In this document: positions 26,059 to 33,721 of the stretch, in pieces | Position numbering within the stretch: the stretch's first letter is position 1 | Layout of the letters: every line of letters starts with the position of its first letter | Source of the DNA: Candidatus Mediterraneibacter stercoripullorum | GTDB taxonomy: Bacteria; Bacillota; Clostridia; Lachnospirales; Lachnospiraceae | NCBI GenBank assembly: GCA_019115765.1 | Contig: DXCZ01000105.1 | Span: forward strand, 90,841 to 154,840 | Direction: 5' to 3' | Length of the DNA stretch: 64,000 bases | The notes under the pieces: generated by a model | What the model saw: the letters and a program-made list of their open reading frames with translations, nothing else | Told to the model about the DNA's origin: nothing | The model's database searches: none | Program-made: the position numbers and the translations under genes

Positions 26059-26979
26059 ATGAGACATTTGATGAGTCCGCTGGATTTTTCAGTGGAAGAA
26101 CTTGACAAACTGCTGGATCTGGCACAGGACATTGAGGCACATCCGGCAAAATACGCTCACGCATGCGAAGGAAAGAAGCTGGCTACCCTTTTCTATGAGC
26201 CCAGCACCCGTACCCGTTTAAGCCATGAAGCGGCAATGCTGAACCTGGGAGGCAGCGTCATGGGATTTTCTTCCGCTGATTCCAGTTCCGCGGCAAAGGG
26301 AGAAAGCGTATCAGACACGATCCGCACCATTTCCTGTTACGCAGATATCTGCGCCATGCGCCACCCTAAGGAAGGAGCGCCCATGGTAGCGTGCCAGCAC
26401 TCTTCCATACCGGTGATCAATGCCGGAGACGGCGGGCATCAGCATCCGACACAGACACTGACAGACCTGCTCACTATCCGCAACCTGAAGGGGCGCCTGA
26501 GCAACATGACTATCGGACTGTGCGGAGACCTGAAATTCGGGCGTACCGTACACTCTCTGATCAACGCTCTTGTCAGATATGAAGGGATCCGCTTCATCAT
26601 GATCTCTCCGGAAGAGCTGAGACTGCCGGAATACATACGGCATGATGTACTGGACCGCAACAATGTTCCCTACGAGGAAGTCGTCCGTCTGGAAGACGCC
26701 CTGCCCAATCTGGACATTCTCTACATGACTCGTGTCCAGAAGGAACGTTTCTTCAATGAAGAAGACTATGTCCGCATGAAAGACTTCTATATTCTGGACC
26801 GGGCGAAAATGAAGCTTGCTCCTAAAGACATGTACGTCCTTCATCCGCTTCCGAGAGTCAATGAGATCTCCGTTGAGGTGGACGATGATCCAAGAGCCGC
26901 ATATTTCCGTCAAGTTCAGTACGGCGTATATGTCCGTATGGCTCTGATCCTGACACTGCTGGATATTCATGTAGACTGA
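26059..26979 (+). CDS. pyrB: Aspartate carbamoyltransferase catalytic subunit
   Basis: 306 residues, the standard length. The carbamoyl-phosphate motif reads [16 protein letters not shown], followed by [10 protein letters not shown], the 80s loop and HPTQTLTDL, and near the end [23 protein letters not shown]. It condenses carbamoyl phosphate with aspartate, the committed step to UMP. The start is the ATG at 26059 with AGGAGG 7 nt upstream; the longer frame overlaps the nitroreductase gene. pyrI follows after 31 nt, so the holoenzyme should be the regulated PyrB-PyrI type. Confidence 0.97.
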   Translation: MRHLMSPLDFSVEELDKLLDLAQDIEAHPAKYAHACEGKKLATLFYEPSTRTRLSHEAAMLNLGGSVMGFSSADSSSAAKGESVSDTIRTISCYADICAMRHPKEGAPMVACQHSSIPVINAGDGGHQHPTQTLTDLLTIRNLKGRLSNMTIGLCGDLKFGRTVHSLINALVRYEGIRFIMISPEELRLPEYIRHDVLDRNNVPYEEVVRLEDALPNLDILYMTRVQKERFFNEEDYVRMKDFYILDRAKMKLAPKDMYVLHPLPRVNEISVEVDDDPRAAYFRQVQYGVYVRMALILTLLDIHVD

Positions 26980-27010
26980 TAATTTCGCACAGAAAAATGG
27001 AGGAAGAAAA

Positions 27011-27454
27011 ATGGTAAAAAACACATTGAACGTAGGACGCATCTCCGAAGGATTTGTTCTCGACCATATCGAGGCCGGGAAAAGCATGGATATCTATAAA
27101 TACCTGCACCTGGACAAACTGGACTGCTGTGTCGCCATTATCAAAAATGCAAAAAGCAGCAAAATGGGAAAGAAAGACATCATGAAGATCGAATGCCCCA
27201 TAGACTTTATGGACCTTGACATTCTCGGATTTATCGACCACAACATTACGGTCAATATCATTGAGAACGAGAAGATCGTAGAGAAGAAGCAGCTGACACT
27301 GCCTAAAGAGATCCGTAATGTGATCAAATGCAAAAACCCGAGATGCATCACTTCCATCGAACAGGAATTGGATCACGTATTCGTTCTGACCGATGAGGAG
27401 AATCAGATCTACCGCTGCAAATACTGCGAAGAAAAATACCGCAGAAGAAGATGA
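27011..27454 (+). CDS. pyrI: Aspartate carbamoyltransferase regulatory subunit
   Basis: 147 residues. The N-terminal allosteric domain (DHIEAGKSMDIYKYL) binds nucleotides. The C-terminal domain carries four zinc ligands in CKNPRC and CKYC, joined by about 24 residues; zinc holds it to PyrB. It gives feedback inhibition by CTP and activation by ATP. ATG start with AATGGAGGAAG upstream. The stop codon lies two nucleotides before a ~216-bp inverted repeat. Last gene of the operon. Confidence 0.96.
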   Translation: MVKNTLNVGRISEGFVLDHIEAGKSMDIYKYLHLDKLDCCVAIIKNAKSSKMGKKDIMKIECPIDFMDLDILGFIDHNITVNIIENEKIVEKKQLTLPKEIRNVIKCKNPRCITSIEQELDHVFVLTDEENQIYRCKYCEEKYRRRR

Positions 27455-27455
27455 T

Positions 27456-27671
27456 GCTGAAAAAACTGTCTTTGACACAGGGAAACAGCTCTGATATGGA
27501 TTGAAAATTATAATCGACTGTACTGACACATGAGAACAGGTGTTACTTCCGGCTCAAGACGTTTTGCTCTAATTCGCCGTCCGCAACACCTGTTCTCATA
27601 CTGTGTGTACAGATTGGTGATTTTCCATCTATATCGGAGTTTTTCTCTGTGTCAAAGACTGATTTTTCAGC
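27456..27671. repeat. Very long imperfect palindrome filling the pyrI/DAHP-synthase gap
   Basis: Left arm 27456-27544 and right arm 27585-27671 are reverse complements with scattered mismatches and small gaps, around a 40-nt loop. The inner 14 bp next to the loop (TGAGAACAGGTGTT) are perfect. The outer arms share GCTGAAAAA and GTCTTTGACACAG.GAAA. The right end overlaps the last codons and stop of the DAHP synthase gene. As RNA it would form one stem of about 85 bp from either strand; it probably acts as terminator for both genes. Confidence 0.9.
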
Positions 27672-28698
27672 ATTCCTCTGCTATTTTGTAGATTAGTCTT
27701 TCTGTATCATCCCAGCCAAGGCATGGATCGGTAATGGATTTTCCGTATATTCTGTGTTCGTCGATCTTCTGGCAGCCTTCTTCCAGATAACTCTCAATCA
27801 TGACTCCTTTGATCAGCTGCTTCAGTTCCGTGTTGTATCTCCGGCTGTGGAGCACCTCGCTTACAATGCGGATCTGTTCCCTGAACTGCTTATTGGAGTT
27901 GGAGTGGTTGGCATCTACGATGGCAGCCGGATTCTTCAGGTCTCTCTGACGGTACATGTCAAGCAGCCGTACCAGGTCCTCATAGTGATAGTTGGGGATA
28001 CATGTACCGTATTTGTCCACGCCACCTCGGAGGATCACATGGGCCAGCTCGTTTCCATCAGTGGTCACATCCATTCCTCTGTAAATGAAGTTGTGAGAAC
28101 TCTGAGCTGCTACTACAGAGTTCAGCATAACAGAGAAGTCTCCGCTGGTAGGATTCTTCATTCCAACCGGTATGTCCATGCTGCTGGCTGTCAGGCGGTG
28201 CTGCTGATTTTCTACAGAACGGGCTCCGATTGCCTCATAAGAAAGGATATCATCCAGGTAGCTTCTGTTCTCCGGATAGAGCATCTCATCCGCCGCTGTC
28301 AGGCCGCTTTCGCTGATAGCCCTGGTATGAAGTTTACGGATGGCAATGATCCCTGCCAGAAGGTCCGGTGCCTGGTCTGGCTCAGGCTGATGGAGCATTC
28401 CCTTATATCCCTCTCCGGTTGTACGGGGTTTATTTGTATAGATCCGCGGAATGATCATCAGACGGTCAGAAACTTTGTCATTGATCTTTGCCAGACGGCT
28501 GACGTACTCACACACCGAATCTTCATTATCGGCAGAACAGGGCCCTACGATAACAACGAAACGATCTGAATTCCCTGTAAAGATATCACGAATCTCTCTG
28601 TCCCTTTCCTTCTTGATCTTAAGTATTTCGTCAGAAAGCGGATACTCTGCCTTCAATTCTGCCGGCAGAGGCAGCTCAGCGTTTATATTCATTCCCAT
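27667..28698 (-). CDS. aroF: 3-deoxy-7-phosphoheptulonate (DAHP) synthase, class I
   Basis: 343 residues, of the AroF/AroG/AroH class. The metal and PEP residues are visible in VIVGPCSADN, IPRIYTNKPRTTGEGYKGM, GARSVENQQHR, GMKNPTSGDF and VDANHSNSNK, with the C-terminal KSITDPCLGW. It joins PEP and erythrose-4-phosphate, the first step to chorismate. ATG start with AGGAGAG 8 nt upstream; an ATG two codons later is possible. It is monocistronic, and its stop codon lies in the arm of the long palindrome. Which aromatic amino acid inhibits it cannot be told, so the symbol aroF is only a family label. Confidence 0.93.
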   Translation of the reverse strand: MGMNINAELPLPAELKAEYPLSDEILKIKKERDREIRDIFTGNSDRFVVIVGPCSADNEDSVCEYVSRLAKINDKVSDRLMIIPRIYTNKPRTTGEGYKGMLHQPEPDQAPDLLAGIIAIRKLHTRAISESGLTAADEMLYPENRSYLDDILSYEAIGARSVENQQHRLTASSMDIPVGMKNPTSGDFSVMLNSVVAAQSSHNFIYRGMDVTTDGNELAHVILRGGVDKYGTCIPNYHYEDLVRLLDMYRQRDLKNPAAIVDANHSNSNKQFREQIRIVSEVLHSRRYNTELKQLIKGVMIESYLEEGCQKIDEHRIYGKSITDPCLGWDDTERLIYKIAEEC

Positions 28699-28755
28699 TG
28701 TTCGTTCTCTCCTGTCTCGTAGTTTTTGTATCTCGTGTACTGCTCACAAAAAAAC

Positions 28756-29145
28756 TGTGTCAAGCAAGACGATAAGCCGGGTTATGTCATTGGACAATCA
28801 TCTGTCTAGGCACGGCGTTACCGCCGTGCTCGAGCGACCTACCTGAAGCGTGACGGGCCGCCACATTGCTTACGTTTCGGTCTTGCTTCGGATGGGGTTT
28901 ACATGTGCCCTCTCTGTTACCAGCGAGGCGGTAGTCTCTTACACTGCCTTTCCACCCTTACCGCACGGAAATGCGTTCCGGCTGATGCCTTCCCGTTTTC
29001 CATTGCGGCGGTTTATTTCTGTTGCACTGGCCTTGGAGTCACCTCCACCGGACGTTATCCGGCATCCTGCCCTGCGAAGCCCGGACTTTCCTCGTCTGCG
29101 GCCTTTCGGCACCTGCAGCCGCGATTGTCTGTCTTACTTGACACA
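28756..29145 (-). ncRNA. rnpB: RNase P RNA
   Basis: The catalytic RNA of RNase P, which cleaves the 5' leader of pre-tRNAs. On the minus strand the 5' part has GAGGAAAGTCCGGGCTTC (P4 and CR-I), then GGTAAGGGTGGAAAGG and GTAAGAGACTACCG, and the 3' part ends CATAACCCGGCTTATC. TGTGTCAAGTAAGAC at the 5' end pairs with GTCTTGCTTGACACA at the 3' end, closing P1 and fixing the limits at about 390 nt. A good promoter sits exactly upstream. Confidence 0.96.
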
Positions 29146-29152
29146 GTATTTG

Positions 29153-29181
29153 ATTATACAGAATTTCGAAAAGGATGTCCA
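29153..29181 (-). promoter_or_regulatory. Promoter of rnpB
   Basis: Minus strand TGGACA (29176-29181), 17-nt spacer, TATAAT (29153-29158). The expected start, about 7 nt after the -10, matches the P1 5' end at about 29145. Confidence 0.85.
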
Positions 29182-29220
29182 CACCCTTTTCACTTAATTT
29201 CCAGCCTTATTTTGTTCATT

Positions 29221-29391
29221 TGTTCTCAGAGTTCCGCCATAACGGAGCTGTGTTGTCCCGGCGGCCGCGCTTTCGCTCGGAGCATAGCGCAGCGGACACG
29301 TAAGGCCGCAAATGACGCGGCCTAAATGCCGGCGCTCTGCTACGGGCCTTCGTGACAACACAGCTCCGTTATGGCTGGTATACTGAGACAC
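29221..29391. repeat. Dispersed repeat, family B, composite palindromic copy
   Basis: The 21-nt ends 29237-29257 and 29354-29374 (CCATAACGGAGC and its complement at the core) are exact inverted repeats. Positions 29221-29295 match the reverse complement of 33631-33705 at 69 of 75 bases without gaps. Inside is a further hairpin AGGCCGC..GCGGCCT. This accounts for nearly all the gap between the rnpB promoter and rnhA. No open frame is convincing. Confidence 0.85.
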
Positions 29392-29407
29392 GTCTGAACA
29401 TTAACGG

Positions 29408-29881
29408 TCAGAGTCCTTCGTCTGTGATCAGGCTGTCGCCGTCTGCGGCTGTAGTTGCCAGCTCATCGCAGCGTTCGTTCTGGGGATGCCCGGCATGGCC
29501 CTTTACCCAGTGGAATGTTACTTTGTGTTTCTCCTTTGCAGCGAGGAGTCGTTTCCACAGGTCCACATTTTTCACAGGCTCGTTCTTGCCGCGTTTCCAG
29601 TCTTTTTTCAGCCAGCCGTCCACCCAGTGCTGATTGAATGCATTTACAACATACTGGGAATCTGAGTATACTTCAACCGTACAGGGCCGGTTCAGCGCCT
29701 CCAGGCCGGCAATGACCGCCATCAGCTCCATCCTGTTGTTGGTTGTCCGCACATACCCCTGGGACAGTTCCTTTACATGGAGCTGCCCCTTCGTATCCAC
29801 ATATTCCAGGACAGATCCGTAGCCTCCCGGGCCGTCTGGATTGCCTCTGGCAGCTCCATCGGTATATATCTTAACAAGCAT
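29408..29881 (-). CDS. rnhA: Ribonuclease HI
   Basis: 157 residues, the classic size. Catalytic acids are in [16 protein letters not shown] (Asp7), [16 protein letters not shown] (Glu), [12 protein letters not shown] (Asp) and a C-terminal NERCDELAT (Asp); [12 protein letters not shown] is the His loop. The basic handle ([15 protein letters not shown]) is present as in E. coli. It removes RNA from RNA/DNA hybrids. ATG start with GGAGGAATAG upstream, 2 nt after the metallo-hydrolase stop. Last gene of a MoaB-like, hydrolase, rnhA set. Confidence 0.96.
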   Translation of the reverse strand: MLVKIYTDGAARGNPDGPGGYGSVLEYVDTKGQLHVKELSQGYVRTTNNRMELMAVIAGLEALNRPCTVEVYSDSQYVVNAFNQHWVDGWLKKDWKRGKNEPVKNVDLWKRLLAAKEKHKVTFHWVKGHAGHPQNERCDELATTAADGDSLITDEGL

Positions 29882-29883
29882 AT

Positions 29884-30573
29884 CTATTCCTCCAGCAGGA
29901 AGCTCTGGCCTTCCCGCTCTATCCTGACAATTCTGTCTATATACTGCGCTGCATCCTTCTCAAGGGCAAGCCGGTCGAAGATCTCATAATTATCCCAGAA
30001 ATGCATGGGAAATGCTTTCTTTGTATCAATCCGTTTCATAAAGCAGTCAATCCCCCAGTAGTACTGTTCGCCAAGCCGGGGATCCACCGGTATAAAAGCT
30101 ACGTCTATCTTTTCCTTCTGAAGCTTGTTTATCTCGCCCTGATATGCACGGCGCATAGCCGTATTATAAGCCCTCGGCTCTCCCTCCCAGTGCCACCAGT
30201 TCAGGTCGCCTGCATGATAAATATTCTTTCCTTTATAGTGGATAAAGAAAGCCACACCTTCATCCGTGGAACGAAGAGTCCGGATCCCGCATCTTCTGAT
30301 CAGCTTCTCTTCATTAGGCCGGATAAATACAGTATCCTCATTTTCTTCCGCCTGGATATCCGATGAGAGAATAAAATGAATATCATGGAACCGGTCTCTC
30401 AGTTCAAAAATACCATTCTGAAAATGATCATAATGTGCGTGACTGGCAAAAACCATCATTCCCTTCTCCGGATCTGTCTCCGGCAGCTGTCCTTTATAAT
30501 AATCAAATAAGAAATATGTGTCCTCCAGTTCAACCAGAAAACCACTGTGTCCCAGATATGTTACTTTCATCAT
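29884..30573 (-). CDS. MBL-fold (UlaG-like) metal-dependent hydrolase
   Basis: 229 residues. [15 protein letters not shown] opens the fold, the metal motif is [10 protein letters not shown] (HxHxDH), a later metal ligand is in [15 protein letters not shown] and a final His in AFPMHFWDN. This matches the UlaG-like branch of metallo-beta-lactamase proteins; the substrate is unknown, with lactones, phosphodiesters or RNA all possible. The tandem start codons ATGATG overlap the stop of the MoaB-like gene, with no separate strong ribosome site, so translation is coupled. Confidence 0.85.
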   Translation of the reverse strand: MMKVTYLGHSGFLVELEDTYFLFDYYKGQLPETDPEKGMMVFASHAHYDHFQNGIFELRDRFHDIHFILSSDIQAEENEDTVFIRPNEEKLIRRCGIRTLRSTDEGVAFFIHYKGKNIYHAGDLNWWHWEGEPRAYNTAMRRAYQGEINKLQKEKIDVAFIPVDPRLGEQYYWGIDCFMKRIDTKKAFPMHFWDNYEIFDRLALEKDAAQYIDRIVRIEREGQSFLLEE

Positions 30574-31034
30574 AAATTCAGAATATCTACCGTCTGTACT
30601 ACTTCCGGCAGAATATACTCCATATCCTCCTTTGCCATCTTTGCGCTTTCCGGCAGATTAATGATCAGGGTCTTTTTGCGGATTCCTGCTGCCGAACGGT
30701 CCAGTATGATCTTTTTCGTGTGGCGGATATTATAAGCACGGAGAGCCTCCGGAATACCGGGCAAAAGCTTGTCCGCCACATCGCAGAGAGCGTCCGGCGC
30801 ACAGTCGCTATCCATATATCCTACAGCTCCTGTAGTCAGGATCAGTCCGACTGCATTGGAATCTGCCAGTTTCCGGATGACCGACGCCACCACTTCTCTG
30901 TTCTGCGGAAGGATCCCTGCTGCCCTCACTTCAAATCCCACCTGCTCAAGCATCCGCTTCAATGCTGATGCCGCCGCACTCTCGGCTCTCGCCTTATATG
31001 CACCTGTATCTAAAGTAAAAATTGCTGCTTTCAT
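30570..31034 (-). CDS. MoaB/Mog-like domain protein (divergent)
   Basis: 154 residues. The Mog fold is suggested by LGxxx-type start AIFTLDTGAYKARAES, LILTTGAVGYMDSDCAPDAL where molybdenum cofactor proteins have TTGGTGxxxRDxTPEA, and LIINLPESAKMAKEDMEYILPE (usual LPGxP..). The catalytic loop thus departs from canonical MoaB/MogA, and there are no molybdopterin genes near. It may bind another nucleotide or pterin. ATG start with AAAGGGG upstream. First gene of three. Confidence 0.75.
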   Translation of the reverse strand: MKAAIFTLDTGAYKARAESAAASALKRMLEQVGFEVRAAGILPQNREVVASVIRKLADSNAVGLILTTGAVGYMDSDCAPDALCDVADKLLPGIPEALRAYNIRHTKKIILDRSAAGIRKKTLIINLPESAKMAKEDMEYILPEVVQTVDILNL

Positions 31035-31242
31035 CCTATGTACCCCTTTCTTAATTCTGTCCCTTTCCGCTGTTCAGAAAACTGATATACTGCAGGACGA
31101 AACTGTCCCTCTCATCCTGACATGCGGAAAGCTCTGTAAATACACTCCCGGCGCCGTGTAACCGGCATCCTCTTCTATTATACGGGTCCGATGAACTTAA
31201 AGCAACCTTTTAGCCCTTAGGATTTTATGAACTTATCAGAAC

Positions 31243-32529
31243 TTACCCGAGGATCCTGCGTGCAGACTCATTCGACTTTCTGTAAATCTCCTCCGGAGTA
31301 TTGTCCAGATGGAAGTTTCCATCCCGGTATAATACTTTTCCGCCTATCATCGTCATTTTCACATTCTGCTTGCTTCCACTGTAGACGATATTTTTTTCAA
31401 TATTCTGGAGAGGCTGCATATTCGGCTGGTTCAGATCGATCATGATCAGATCCGCTTTCTTGCCCGCCTGCAGAGTGTCGCAGTCAGATAGTCCCATCGC
31501 ATGGGCGCCTGTGACAATCGCCATCTTCAGAACATCCATAGCCGGTACCGCCTCCGGATCATCGCAAACCACTTTCTGAAGTCCTGTGACAAGGAACATC
31601 TCCCGGAACATATCCAGACAGTTATTGCTTGCCGGCCCGTCTGTACCGATCGCCACCGGGATATCCATATCCAGATAACGCTTCACAGGCGCGATCCCGC
31701 TGGCAAGCTTCAGATTGGAAGCCGGGTTGGTGACAACGTAAAGACCTCTCTTCTTAATAATATCGAAGTCCGAATCATCCATATGAACTCCGTGGAAGAG
31801 TCCGCCCCCGAACCGGAACAGTCCCAGAGAATCCATATAAGCTACCGGAGACATGCCAGTCCTGGTCCGGCAGTCTTCCACTTCTTTTTTCGTCTCAGAG
31901 CAGTGTACATAGACCGGAGCCTGATATTTTTCCGCCAGCCTCGCGATGCCTTCCATCATCTCCCGGCTGGTAGTGTACTCTGCATGAAAACCGAGCTGAT
32001 ATGTGACCAGCCTGTCCGGATCTGTATTGTAGGTATGATAATCTGCCTCGACTTCTTCCAGGGTGCCGCCGAAATCATTGATACTCTCGCAGAATACATT
32101 CCGGAATCCGCAGTCCTTTACCGCCTGCGCTCCGGCAGGGCGTTTCATATACATATCGAAAATAGAAGTAATACCGCTTGTAAGATATTCCATCACAGCA
32201 AGCTTCGTCAGCCAGTACACATCATCCGGAGTCAGTTTTGCCTCTGCCGGGAACACCCTGGTATTCAGCCATTCATCCAGCTTCATGTCATCTGCATGTG
32301 AACGCAGGAATGTCATGGCAGAATGTGTATGAGCGTCCTTGAAACCAGGCATGATCAGGTTTTTCTGTGCATCGATCTGCTGATCCCAGCTGTTCCGGGA
32401 CTGCGCCCCGTTTTCCTCTGCTTTACCTACATATGTGATCGTATCTCCGTCAATCCATACCTCTCCTTCAAAAATCCCCTTATTTTCTTCCATAGTCAGT
32501 ATTCTTGCATTGTATATCCTTGTCTTCAT
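31243..32529 (-). CDS. Amidohydrolase, adenosine/S-adenosylhomocysteine/methylthioadenosine deaminase type
   Basis: 428 residues. Metal ligands are visible in GFKDAHTHSAM (HxH), GFHAEYTTS, VHCSETKKEVEDC and IGTDGPASNNCLDMF. N-terminal and C-terminal beta-sandwich parts complete the fold (MKTRIYNARILTM, KADLIMIDLNQPNMQP). It fits the SsnA/MtaD/TrzN group, which deaminate adenosine-like compounds. Coupling with a purine nucleoside phosphorylase 50 nt upstream supports a nucleoside substrate. The start is the ATG at 32527-32529 with AGGAG 6 nt upstream; the longer frame overlaps the phosphorylase gene. Confidence 0.88.
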   Translation of the reverse strand: MKTRIYNARILTMEENKGIFEGEVWIDGDTITYVGKAEENGAQSRNSWDQQIDAQKNLIMPGFKDAHTHSAMTFLRSHADDMKLDEWLNTRVFPAEAKLTPDDVYWLTKLAVMEYLTSGITSIFDMYMKRPAGAQAVKDCGFRNVFCESINDFGGTLEEVEADYHTYNTDPDRLVTYQLGFHAEYTTSREMMEGIARLAEKYQAPVYVHCSETKKEVEDCRTRTGMSPVAYMDSLGLFRFGGGLFHGVHMDDSDFDIIKKRGLYVVTNPASNLKLASGIAPVKRYLDMDIPVAIGTDGPASNNCLDMFREMFLVTGLQKVVCDDPEAVPAMDVLKMAIVTGAHAMGLSDCDTLQAGKKADLIMIDLNQPNMQPLQNIEKNIVYSGSKQNVKMTMIGGKVLYRDGNFHLDNTPEEIYRKSNESARRILG

Positions 32530-32579
32530 ATGTCTCTCCTTTTTCGTAATATAGTTCCCCGTCACTGACCGGATAATTG

Positions 32580-33401
32580 TCACATCTTCTCAATGATCCT
32601 GGTCACAAGCCTCTGGAATTCTCCGGATCTCTGATCCGCTACCGCCTGTACGTCCAGATGGCTCAGTTCCTCATCTGAAAGGCCGCTGGCCATGTTGGAA
32701 ATGCAGGAAATCCCACAGACACGGATCCCGGCATGTCTCGCAGCGATGGCCTCACAGGCAGTACTCATTCCTACTGCATCTGCACCGCAGACAGCGTACA
32801 TCCGGATCTCGGCCGGACTTTCAAAATTCGGTCCTGTCGTCTGCAGATATACTCCCTCTCGGATCGGAATATCTTCTTCCTGTGCGGTCGTCCGGATCAG
32901 ATCCTGAAGTTCTATGTCATAAATATGTGTCATGTCAGGGAAACGCTCTCCCAATTCTGATACATTCTCCCCGATCAGCGGCGAAGGCGCAAAGCTGGAG
33001 ATCTGATCCGTGATCATCATAAAATCGCCCACATGAAACGCTCTGTTGATTCCCCCTGAGGCATTCGTCAGAAAGAGGATATCGATCCCCATCATCTTCA
33101 TCAGACGCACCGGGAGGACAACCTGTTCCATAGAATATCCTTCATAATAGTGTACCCGCCCCTTCATGGCCACTACAGGGACTTGTCCGATATATCCCAG
33201 AAGGAACCTGCCGTCATGGCCCTGAACAGTAGAAACAGGAAATCCGGGAATATCCCCGTAGGGGATCTCCGTTTCCACTTTCATCTGATCCGCATATCCG
33301 CCAAGTCCCGATCCGAGGATCAGTCCGACCCGCGGGACAAAATCCGTGACCGATCTGTAATATTCATAACATTTCCGGAGTATTTCATACTGTGCACTCA
33401 T
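32580..33401 (-). CDS. punA: Purine-nucleoside phosphorylase (trimeric type)
   Basis: 273 residues. Motifs: LILGSGLGGYADQM, VQGHDGRFLLGYIG, KGRVHYYEGYSMEQV, LTNASGGINRAF, and QTTGPNFESPAEIRMYAVCGADAVGMST, which hold the phosphate and purine sites including the late SNMASG. It splits inosine and guanosine with phosphate into base and ribose-1-phosphate. The second ATG of ATGATG (33399-33401) is best spaced from AAAGGAG. Together with the following deaminase it forms a purine salvage pair: deaminate adenosine-type nucleosides, then phosphorolyse. Confidence 0.95.
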   Translation of the reverse strand: MSAQYEILRKCYEYYRSVTDFVPRVGLILGSGLGGYADQMKVETEIPYGDIPGFPVSTVQGHDGRFLLGYIGQVPVVAMKGRVHYYEGYSMEQVVLPVRLMKMMGIDILFLTNASGGINRAFHVGDFMMITDQISSFAPSPLIGENVSELGERFPDMTHIYDIELQDLIRTTAQEEDIPIREGVYLQTTGPNFESPAEIRMYAVCGADAVGMSTACEAIAARHAGIRVCGISCISNMASGLSDEELSHLDVQAVADQRSGEFQRLVTRIIEKM

Positions 33402-33427
33402 CATATTCTCCTTTTCATCATAATTAA

Positions 33428-33460
33428 CAGGCGCTTCTGTCCAAACTTCCGAAGCGCCTG
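33428..33460 (-). terminator. Hairpin upstream of punA
   Basis: CAGGCGCTTC (33428-33437) and GAAGCGCCTG (33451-33460) form a 10-bp stem. It may end the spoIVA transcript or sit in the punA leader; the minus-strand T-tract is weak (TTAATT). Confidence 0.5.
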
Positions 33461-33630
33461 TATCTTTTCTTATTTTCTGCTCATATGCAACAATTCAGCC
33501 CCCACCATTCGCAAAGCCACTGTTACATTTGCAGGACCGGAATCTCCTCGCCGGGTTCCGGTCAGCTAACTGTATACTAGACTATTTTCCTCTTCTTGTC
33601 AAGAAACGCCGCAGCCGTCAGATTCCGTGG

Positions 33631-33705
33631 CCGCTGCGCTATGCTCCGAGCGCAAGCGTGGCCGCCGGGACAATACAGTTCCGTTATGGCGGACATCTGA
33701 GAACA
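33631..33705. repeat. Dispersed repeat, family B, single copy
   Basis: A 75-bp segment 69/75 identical to the reverse complement of 29221-29295, starting CCGCTGCGCTATGCTCCGAG and ending CTGAGAACA. It lies 17 nt after the spoIVA stop codon. The 320-nt gap 33402-33721 holds only this element and the hairpin at 33428-33460; nothing else was recognised. Confidence 0.88.
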
Positions 33706-33721
33706 TGCAAACAGCACACGG

